Shown one piece after another: positions 5,392-11,212 of a stretch of 11,961 nucleotides of DNA. Every line of letters starts with the position of its first letter. The stretch's first letter is position 1. Below the pieces are notes generated by a model. It worked only from the letters and a program-made list of their open reading frames with translations, was not told the DNA's origin and ran no database searches. Source of the DNA: Thermoplasmata archaeon. GTDB lineage: Archaea > Thermoplasmatota > Thermoplasmata > RBG-16-68-12. The stretch is from assembly GCA_021788795.1 (NCBI GenBank), contig JAJYKG010000045.1, positions 1 through 11,961 on the forward strand, given 5' to 3'. Both the position numbers and the translations under genes were made by a program.

Positions 5392-6537
5392 GTGAGGGAT
5401 AGCCTGGGGGTCGCACCGTGTGTGCCGGATCCCGCGGTCCGCGCGCGTCGAGTCGTGTCCGCGGTGCTCGCTGCGGCGGTGAGCTTGTCCATGATCGTCG
5501 TCGTCTTCGCCGCCGTGCCTGAGGCTACCGCAGGGGAATGCAACGGGACCGCCCACGCGCCCATCCTGATCACGAGCGACGCGGGCTTCACCGCGGCGAA
5601 CGGCGTGATCTCCGGCACCGGGACCCCTTCGGACCCGTACCTGATCGCGAACCTCGCGATCGACGACATGAGCCTCGGGTACGCCCTTAAGGTCGACAAC
5701 GCCGCAGGGACGATCACGAAGTCCTTCGACGTCACCTGCGTCTCCTCGAACTGGAAGGTCTCCACGCCGTCGGGCGGCGTGGTGGTCTGGATCGTGGACG
5801 TGCACACGCCCACCACAGTCTCCAGGGTCCTCTCCAACTCGGGCGAGCTGCCGAACTCGACCGGGATCCGCCTCGAGGGTTCCAACCACATCCTGCTCAA
5901 CGACGACAGCTTCAACAAGCTCGGCGGGGACGGGATCCAGATCCTCGGGTCGGATCACGTCACGGTGGTCGACACGAAGTCGAAGGCCGCGAACAACGGC
6001 CTCTACATCCAGGACAGCCACGACATCATCGTTGGCCAGACGTGCAGCGTCGGCGGCGGCCAGGGATGCGACGAGTTCACCTACGACGACAACCACGGCC
6101 TCTCCATCCAGGACTCGTACAACGTCCAGGTCATCGACACGATGACCAGCGCGGACGACAGCGGGGGCATCCTCCTCTCGGGGACGGGGACGTACAACGT
6201 CACGATGACCGGGGGCGAGGCCACCGCGAACGGGCCCATCTGCCACTCCGGGACGCCGTCCGGACACGTGAGCGACACGATCACCGGCATCGCGGTGACC
6301 GACGGCGCCTACGACATCACGGTGCACGGGTACACGATGCAGGCGAACGGGGACGGGGGCGGCGGCTACTTCGACCTCATGAACGGCGGGAAGGGGCTCT
6401 ACCTCAACCCGTGCGGGGGGCTCGTGACCCTGCCCAAGACCCCGACGGGCGGCGCAAACCTCGACTTCCGCGGGAACTGCTTCACCTATGCGTACGGGTT
6501 CGATCCGGCTCCGACGCCCTACTGCCCGACCTCGTGA
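5392..6537 (+). CDS. Secreted right-handed parallel beta-helix repeat protein
   Basis: This 381-residue exported protein has a basic n-region (RARR, 17-20), a hydrophobic core (VVSAVLAAAVSLSMIVVVFA, 21-40) and likely cleavage after ATA (45-47). PILITSDAGF (57-66) and GTGTPSDPYLIANLAI (75-90) form the entry motif seen in many archaeal PbH1/NosD-like proteins. About six rungs follow, of the form 'xGIxLxxSxxIxVxxxxx', starting TGIRLEGSNH (157), DGIQILGSDH (180), NGLYIQDSHD (202), HGLSIQDSYN (235), GGILLSGTGT (258) and TGIAVTDGAY (298). The mature part has eight Cys (50, 116, 218, 226, 284, 341, 363, 378), suggesting disulfides outside the cell. There is no C-terminal anchor helix or lipobox, so it is probably released or non-covalently attached. 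The fold fits carbohydrate binding or cleavage, but no catalytic triad is identifiable. GTG 5422 is an alternative start with a more typical signal peptide; the frame is also open from 5200. Confidence 0.85.
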   Translation: MRDSLGVAPCVPDPAVRARRVVSAVLAAAVSLSMIVVVFAAVPEATAGECNGTAHAPILITSDAGFTAANGVISGTGTPSDPYLIANLAIDDMSLGYALKVDNAAGTITKSFDVTCVSSNWKVSTPSGGVVVWIVDVHTPTTVSRVLSNSGELPNSTGIRLEGSNHILLNDDSFNKLGGDGIQILGSDHVTVVDTKSKAANNGLYIQDSHDIIVGQTCSVGGGQGCDEFTYDDNHGLSIQDSYNVQVIDTMTSADDSGGILLSGTGTYNVTMTGGEATANGPICHSGTPSGHVSDTITGIAVTDGAYDITVHGYTMQANGDGGGGYFDLMNGGKGLYLNPCGGLVTLPKTPTGGANLDFRGNCFTYAYGFDPAPTPYCPTS

Positions 6538-6555
6538 GCGGACCGGCCCTGGGGA

Positions 6556-6565
6556 GACGTAATAG
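6556..6565 (+). promoter_or_regulatory. TATA-like promoter element of the amine oxidase gene
   Basis: GACGTAATAG is the only AT-rich run between the beta-helix stop and ATG 6596, centred about 35 bases before that ATG. No Shine-Dalgarno is visible, so a short leader is inferred. Confidence 0.5.
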
Positions 6566-6595
6566 CCCTCCACGGGATGCGGTCGACGCGAGCCG

Positions 6596-7939
6596 ATGGA
6601 CGCGGATCGAGCCAAGGTCGTCATCGTCGGGGCCGGATTCGCGGGCCTGGCATGCGCCCATGCGCTGAAGCAGGCCGGCGTCCCGTCCGTGGTTCTCGAG
6701 GCGAAGGGGCGCGCGGGCGGCCGCGTCCGCACGGAGTACGACCTCCTCGCGGGGACGCCGGTCGAGGGCGGTGCGATGATGGTCCATGGCCGCGACGCGT
6801 CCGTCCTGCGGTGGATCGAGGAGTTCGGCCTCACGACGAAGAAGGTGCCCGAGTTCCGCGGCGCCCGCTTCTTCCTCAAGGGGAAGCTCCGCAGCGCCCT
6901 GGGCATCGCCCTGAGCGGGCTCGAGCCCCTGCGGTCCTCTCTGCAGACGATGCGCAAGTTCCCGAAGGCGATCGCCGCGTACGACGGCCCGGATATCAGC
7001 CTGGCACGGTTCCTGGAGGACCGGCACGCCCTCCCGACCGCCCGGCGGTTCGTTGGCGCGATGTACGCGAGCATCAACGCCGCGGACCCGGAGGACGTCA
7101 GTGTGCGCGGGCTCGCGGCGGACGCGAACGTGGAATCGCTCGGTCTCCCCTGGGCGAACTTCCAGGTCGTCGAGGGCTACGCCCGCGTGGCGGAGCGCCG
7201 CGCCGCGACCCTGGGGGACGCGGTCCGCCTGCGGACGCGCGTGCGCCGGATCGAGTGGTCGCGGGAGCGCGTGAAGATCGAGGCCACGGGACCCGAGGGC
7301 GACCTCTCCCTCGAAGCCGCGGCGGCAGTCGTGACCGTCTCCCTGGGCGTCCTGAAGGCGAACGGGATCGCGTTCCTGCCCGACCTCCCGGAGGCGAAGC
7401 GCACCGCCATCCAGGCCCTCGGGTTCGGGCACGCGGACAAGATCCTCCTCGTGTTCGACGAGGGCGTGCGGCGCACGGTCCTGGGGAAGGCGACGTCGGT
7501 CGCGAGCGCCGAGGGCTCGTGGTACTTCTTCCCCTACTTCGGACGGAAGGACGTCCCGGTGGTCCTGGAAGGGTTCCTGTCCGGGCGGCGCGCGAGGGCG
7601 CTCTCCGGGAAGCCCGAGGCCGAGGTGGTGGACGACGCCCTGCGCGAGCTGGAACGGATGGTGCCGCGCGTGGACCTGCGGTCGCACCTCAAGGCCGCCC
7701 GGTACGTGGACTGGTCCGCGGACCCGGACGTCCTGGGAGGCTACACGTACCCCAAGGTGGGCGGCGGCGTCGACCAGCGCCGCGCCCTGGCGGAGCCCGT
7801 GGACGACGTCCTCTTCTTCGCCGGGGAGGCGACGCGGCCCGCGGGGGACTACGCCACGGTCCACGGGGCCTTGGACTCCGGGGTGGAGGCCGCGAACAAG
7901 GTACGGGAATCCCTGCGACGGCGGGGCCTCGCCGCCTAG
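6596..7939 (+). CDS. Flavin-dependent amine oxidase (FAD/NAD(P)-binding)
   Basis: This 447-residue protein is the normal length for the monoamine/polyamine oxidase fold. The N-terminal Rossmann motif VVIVGAGFAGLACAHAL (8-24, GxGxxG at 12-17) ends at Glu35, which should bind the adenosine ribose, followed by RAGGRVRT (39-46). Lys282 in ADKILLVF fits the conserved active-site Lys near the flavin N5. The C-terminal GGYTYPKVGG segment and FFAGEATRPAGDYATVHGAL (407-426) close the FAD site. No Cys lies in that segment, so FAD is probably not covalently held as in mitochondrial MAO. It would oxidise an amine to an aldehyde or imine with release of ammonia and peroxide, but the substrate (amine, polyamine or a carotenoid-like compound in related families) cannot be told. 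It has no signal peptide and is cytosolic. A TIGR04076-type gene follows after 37 bases. Confidence 0.9.
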   Translation: MDADRAKVVIVGAGFAGLACAHALKQAGVPSVVLEAKGRAGGRVRTEYDLLAGTPVEGGAMMVHGRDASVLRWIEEFGLTTKKVPEFRGARFFLKGKLRSALGIALSGLEPLRSSLQTMRKFPKAIAAYDGPDISLARFLEDRHALPTARRFVGAMYASINAADPEDVSVRGLAADANVESLGLPWANFQVVEGYARVAERRAATLGDAVRLRTRVRRIEWSRERVKIEATGPEGDLSLEAAAAVVTVSLGVLKANGIAFLPDLPEAKRTAIQALGFGHADKILLVFDEGVRRTVLGKATSVASAEGSWYFFPYFGRKDVPVVLEGFLSGRRARALSGKPEAEVVDDALRELERMVPRVDLRSHLKAARYVDWSADPDVLGGYTYPKVGGGVDQRRALAEPVDDVLFFAGEATRPAGDYATVHGALDSGVEAANKVRESLRRRGLAA

Positions 7940-7976
7940 CCCCCGGGCGGGGTCCCCTACGGACGCCGGGACGTCG

Positions 7977-8378
7977 ATGTCCGCTGAGGAAGCAGGGTTC
8001 ACGTCCAGGGCGGCCCGCAGACGACCGGCGAACGACGGGACGCCGACGCGCCGGAGGCGAGCGGCGACCCAGGTCGAAATCACCGTCCTGAGGAGGATGC
8101 GGCCCGAGGAGGTCTTCGAAGCCCCGCCGGCCCGGGCGCGGTACCACGGTCCCTGTCCCGTCTTCCACGAGGGGCAGACCCTGCATGTGGACGCGCAGGA
8201 GCCGGAGATGCCGGAAGGGTTCTGCCCGTACGCGTGGGGCGCCATCCACCCCGTGGGCTGGGACGTGGTGGCCGACGGCCAGGACCACGAGTGGTACGCG
8301 AGACCGGGGAAGGGGCTCGTCGTGGTCGCGTGCCTCGACGGGCTCCGGCCCGTGATCTTCCAGCTCAAGGGGAAGTAG
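7977..8378 (+). CDS. TIGR04076-family small protein
   Basis: This 133-residue protein has a core from about residue 33 to the end that fits the TIGR04076 pattern: VEITVLRR, then PCPVFHEGQTLHV (59-71), MPEGFCPYAWGAIHPV (78-93) and the terminal VACLDGLRPVIFQL (117-130). Cys60, Cys83 and Cys119 fall in the conserved segments and may bind a metal or be redox active. The function of the family is unknown. The first 31 residues are Arg/Ala-rich and not part of the family; there is no later good start before the core, so either the extension is real or a non-standard start is used. No TATA-like box lies in the 37-base gap after the amine oxidase, so co-transcription with it is likely. Confidence 0.85.
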   Translation: MSAEEAGFTSRAARRRPANDGTPTRRRRAATQVEITVLRRMRPEEVFEAPPARARYHGPCPVFHEGQTLHVDAQEPEMPEGFCPYAWGAIHPVGWDVVADGQDHEWYARPGKGLVVVACLDGLRPVIFQLKGK

Positions 8379-8459
8379 CCAGCGGGCCGCCGTCGGGAAC
8401 AGTGCAGAGACCGAGGGTCCGCGGAGCGTCCGTTCTCCTCGGACCGCGGTGGGCGGACC

Positions 8460-9446
8460 TCAGACCTCGAGGACGCTTCCGAGGCCCCGCCGCGCTGCCT
8501 CCTCGACGACGCGGTTCGCGACCGCGGCATCCTGGACGCCCACGCCCGTGAGGTCCGCGACCGTGATCTCGTCGTTCGACTCGCGGCCCTTCTTCATGCC
8601 CGCGGCGATCTCGCCCAGCTCCGCGTAGACGTCCTCCTGCCGGAGGACGCCGACCTCGACCGCATGGTGGATCTCCCCGAGGCGGAGGCACTGTTCCAGG
8701 CGGTCCGCGACGACCTTGCTCGCCTTCCGGAGGACCTCGACCTCGAGTTCCTGCTTGTCCGGGCTGTCCGCGCCCACCGCGGTGATGTGCGTCCCCGGCT
8801 CGATCCAGTTCGCGTGCACGAGCGGCTCGCGCGCCGGCGTGACCGTGACCACGAGGTCGGAGCCGCGGCAGGCAACCTCCGGCGAGCCGACGGCCTCCAC
8901 GGGGAGGCCATGCCTTGCGGTCATCTCCGCGGCATAGGCCTCGGCCTTCCCGCGGTCGCGGCCCCACGCGGCCACCGCCTTGGGTTTGCGGACCCGGAGG
9001 AGGGCCTCGAGCTGGTACCGGGCCTGGTTGCCGACACCCAGGATGCCCACGCGATCGACGGCCTTCTTCGCCAGGAGCTCGGCGGCGAGCGCTCCCGCGG
9101 CGCCCGTGCGCGCGTCCGTCAGGTAGCCGTTGTCGAAGAGGACGGCGACCGGCAGGCCCGTCGTCGCATCGAAGACGAGGAAGAGTCCGCCGCCCGAGGG
9201 CAGGCCGCGGGCCGGGTTGTCGTACGACCCCGAGGCCACCTTGACCGCGAAATGCTTCGTCCCCGGGAGGTACGCGCCCTTGACGTGGGCCTCGGTCCGC
9301 GTCCCGGGGATGTCTAGGTTGATCACGCCCGGGAGGACAGCCTCACCCCGCGCGAGGCGCACGAACGCGTCGCGCACGGCCTCGTAGGCCTCCTTCGGTC
9401 CGAGGAGACTGCGGATCTCCTTCTCGCGCAGGACGCGGAGCTGCAT
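8460..9446 (-). CDS. Ornithine cyclodeaminase / alanine dehydrogenase / mu-crystallin family enzyme
   Basis: This 328-residue protein is the usual length for the family. Visible features are the substrate-site Lys in FAVKVASGSY (Lys69), DARTGAAGALAAELLA (111-126) with Arg113, the NAD(P)-binding GILGVGNQARYQLEALL (134-150) and GADSPDKQEL (225-234) with Asp227. These correspond to the Lys, Arg and Asp used by ornithine cyclodeaminase and by archaeal alanine dehydrogenase. The enzyme would catalyse NAD(P)-linked chemistry on an amino acid: oxidative deamination or reductive amination, cyclodeamination to proline, or imine reduction. The exact substrate cannot be fixed from sequence. Its ATG is separated by one base from the stop of the aminotransferase upstream, so the two form an operon and probably share a metabolite. 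The alanine dehydrogenase versus cyclodeaminase choice is open. Confidence 0.9.
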   Translation of the reverse strand: MQLRVLREKEIRSLLGPKEAYEAVRDAFVRLARGEAVLPGVINLDIPGTRTEAHVKGAYLPGTKHFAVKVASGSYDNPARGLPSGGGLFLVFDATTGLPVAVLFDNGYLTDARTGAAGALAAELLAKKAVDRVGILGVGNQARYQLEALLRVRKPKAVAAWGRDRGKAEAYAAEMTARHGLPVEAVGSPEVACRGSDLVVTVTPAREPLVHANWIEPGTHITAVGADSPDKQELEVEVLRKASKVVADRLEQCLRLGEIHHAVEVGVLRQEDVYAELGEIAAGMKKGRESNDEITVADLTGVGVQDAAVANRVVEEAARRGLGSVLEV

Positions 9447-9447
9447 C

Positions 9448-10578
9448 CTACCTCGCCTTCCCCGCCTTCATCTCCCGCAGGAGCGCGTCGAAGCGGTCGA
9501 GGCCCGCGACGAGATAGTCCGTCGGCGGCCCGATCCCGATCCGCACGTAGCCGTCCATGCCGAACATGTCGCCGGGGACGAGGAGCGTGGACTTCTCCTT
9601 CCGCAGCCGCTCCACGAGCTCGGTCGAGTTCATCGGGAAGGCGTACTTGATCCAGCAGATCGCGCCCGCCGCGGGGGCGACGTGGGAGAAGAGCGTGCCG
9701 TGGGCCTCGAGCCAGTCGCGGAGCGCGGGGTAGTTCTTCCGGAGGATCGACCGCGTACGCCCAAGGATCTCCCGCCGCCTCCGCTTCTCGAGGACGAGCC
9801 GCGCCAGGCGATCCGAGAGCATGGTCGGCGTGAGGGTGAGGTAGTCGTGGTAGCCCATCAACTCCTCGACCGTCCGCGCGGGCCCGACGAGCCACCCGAC
9901 CCGGAGGCCGGGGAGGCCGTACGCCTTGCTCAGGCCGTTCGTGACGATCGTCTTCTCGTACGGACCCCAGAGCGTCTCCGTCTCGCCCGCCTCGCGCTCC
10001 GCCCCCTGGTACACCTCGTCGGAGAGGAGCCACGCGCCGGCGTCCTCGACCGCATCGAGGAGCGCCTTCCGCTGCGCCTCCGCCATGATCGCACCGGTCG
10101 GGTTGTTCGGGTTGCAGACCTGGATGGCTCGCGTCTTCTTCGTGACGAGCTGCTTGAGATCCTCGGGGTCGAACTGCCAGCCCAGGTCCTCGCGGAGGAC
10201 CAGCGGCTTCACCTTCACGCCCCAGGTCTTCGCGAGCCCCCAGAGCTGCTGGTAGTTCGGCTGCATGAGGACGAGCTCGTCGCCCTTCTCGAACAGCCGC
10301 CACGCGGAGGTGAAGATCGCCTCCGAGGACCCGTTGGTCACGAGGACGTTATCGTCAATCGCGTGCGGGTAGAGGGCCGCGACGGTCTCGCGGAGCTCGG
10401 GAGTGCCCTCCGACTGCGGATAGCCGAGGCGGACGTCGAGGAACCGCTGGACCGCGTCGTCGTGGCCGAGCAGCTCGCGGAGGGTGAAGGGATGCACGCC
10501 GCTCTCCGCGAGGTCGTACTCGACGACGTATTCGTAGACGGACTGGTACCGCTCCATCTCGAACGGCTCGATCTTCAT
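9448..10578 (-). CDS. PLP-dependent class I/II aminotransferase
   Basis: This 376-residue fold-type I aminotransferase carries the full active site: TNGSSEAIF (81-89) for the cofactor phosphate, NPNNPTG (156-162, pairing Asn with the pyridine hydroxyl), SDEVYQG (186-192, Asp187 and Tyr190), the Schiff-base Lys218 in GLSKAYGLPGLRVGW (215-229), and YVRIGIG (344-350) with Arg346 for the substrate carboxylate. The N-terminus (EYDLAESGVHPFTLRELLG, 20-38) contains the substrate-lid segment. It transfers an amino group from an amino acid to a 2-oxo acid in the cytosol; specificity is not readable. It is the first gene of the operon with the alanine dehydrogenase/cyclodeaminase-family gene, which could regenerate or further convert its product. 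The ATG at 10578 has a TATA-like box about 37 bases upstream. Confidence 0.93.
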   Translation of the reverse strand: MKIEPFEMERYQSVYEYVVEYDLAESGVHPFTLRELLGHDDAVQRFLDVRLGYPQSEGTPELRETVAALYPHAIDDNVLVTNGSSEAIFTSAWRLFEKGDELVLMQPNYQQLWGLAKTWGVKVKPLVLREDLGWQFDPEDLKQLVTKKTRAIQVCNPNNPTGAIMAEAQRKALLDAVEDAGAWLLSDEVYQGAEREAGETETLWGPYEKTIVTNGLSKAYGLPGLRVGWLVGPARTVEELMGYHDYLTLTPTMLSDRLARLVLEKRRRREILGRTRSILRKNYPALRDWLEAHGTLFSHVAPAAGAICWIKYAFPMNSTELVERLRKEKSTLLVPGDMFGMDGYVRIGIGPPTDYLVAGLDRFDALLREMKAGKAR

Positions 10579-10610
10579 CCGGACCCGCGGCCCGGGATTC
10601 GGATGCGGAA

Positions 10611-10620
10611 CGTTAAAGAT
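10611..10620 (-). promoter_or_regulatory. TATA-like promoter element of the aminotransferase operon
   Basis: ATCTTTAACG on the minus strand is an AT island centred about 37 bases before ATG 10578, in the 94-base gap after the preceding gene. It implies separate transcription of the operon with a leader of about ten bases. Confidence 0.5.
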
Positions 10621-10672
10621 TCTCGCCGGGTGCGGCGACCGGGACGCCGGGTCCCAGGCGGGTCGCGCCCGT

Positions 10673-11053
10673 TCACGCGCGCGGAGACTCGGCGGCGGAA
10701 CACCCCTCGACCGAGCCCACGCGCCAGGCCCGGTTGCCGCTGATCACGAGGACGTCCCCGCAGACGCAGCAGCGGAGGAAGAGCGCGAGGCCTCCCAGGC
10801 CCAGCTCCTCGCGGACCGAGTGAGGACACTCGGTCTCCGCGCGCAGCGGGACCGGAGAGGCTTGGGAGTCCGACGGAGTCTCGCGCGTGGCAGCCGGCAC
10901 CCTCCTCTCCCGAGTCCGGAGCCCGCGCACCCACCGACCTACTCGAACCCGGAGGGGAGGCGGACGGAGCTCGCCAAGAACCCAGGGTACGCCCGAATGC
11001 CATTCGTCCCGCGCGTAGGCGCGGAGTTCCGGGGAGATGCGATCCCTCGGCAT
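10673..11053 (-). CDS. Small Cys/His-rich (zinc-ribbon-like) protein, unknown function
   Basis: The last 60 or so residues look strongly coding: ETECPHSVREELGLGG followed by LALFLRCCVCGDVLVISG and NRAWRVGS. A CPH pair about 20 residues before CCVCG would give a Cys/His/Cys/Cys metal site, and the surrounding hydrophobic pattern suggests a compact zinc-binding domain. Third-position GC is high in this part and lower upstream, so the start is uncertain. ATG 11053 (126 aa) is chosen because a weak AT-containing element (minus-strand CATGATACC, 11085-11093) lies about 36 bases upstream, but ATG 11137 (154 aa), GTG 10930 (85 aa) and GTG 10900 (75 aa) are possible. It lies in tandem between the alkyltransferase fusion and the aminotransferase operon. 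It might bind nucleic acid or protein; no family name is assigned. Confidence 0.55.
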   Translation of the reverse strand: MPRDRISPELRAYARDEWHSGVPWVLGELRPPPLRVRVGRWVRGLRTRERRVPAATRETPSDSQASPVPLRAETECPHSVREELGLGGLALFLRCCVCGDVLVISGNRAWRVGSVEGCSAAESPRA

Positions 11054-11156
11054 CGTCCGTGTGCAGCTCACCCATGTCGCGTTCGGTATCATGCGAGAAG
11101 ACGAGACGGGCCGCGGACTTGGGGGTTGGTCCGGCATTCGACGGCTTGGGTAGGAG

Positions 11157-11172
11157 GCCGTCCATGGACGGC
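11157..11172. repeat. Perfect 16-bp palindrome, near-copy of one at 3230-3243
   Basis: GCCGTCCATGGACGGC is fully self-complementary and lies in the gap between the alkyltransferase fusion stop and the Cys-rich protein gene. The 18 bases 11154-11171 match 3226-3243 (upstream of the GTPase start) at 17 positions. It could be a regulator site; see findings. Confidence 0.4.
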
Positions 11173-11212
11173 GAAACCCTTGAGTGGCCGAGGGGCGCGG
11201 CGGCTTGTCGGC

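Noticed and set aside
5530..5545. Lipobox at Cys50 of the beta-helix protein
   Set aside because: The residues before the Cys are TAGE, so the position just before Cys is Glu rather than Gly/Ala/Ser. This does not fit a lipoprotein signal.
1..6537. A NosDFY-like system linking the ABC transporter with the beta-helix protein
   Set aside because: The beta-helix gene is nearly 3 kb from the ABC operon, with two opposite-strand units between, and there is no nitrous oxide reductase, NosL or copper motif. Only generic fold similarity remains.
5194..7077. Long minus-strand open frame opposite the beta-helix gene
   Set aside because: The repetitive V/A/R/D/G composition is an antisense shadow. The plus strand has a signal peptide, repeats and a family signature.
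8405..8450. Inverted-repeat candidate (GGTCCG/CGGACC) between the convergent TIGR04076 and dehydrogenase genes, as a terminator
   Set aside because: The arms are only five to six bases in GC-rich DNA with a loose loop and no T-run, so it is not distinguishable from chance.
6482..8530. Very long minus-strand open frame opposite the amine oxidase and TIGR04076 genes
   Set aside because: Its product is Arg/Gly/Asp/Val-rich low-complexity sequence with no domain, and it mirrors plus-strand genes with clear motifs. Long antisense frames are expected in DNA this rich in GC.
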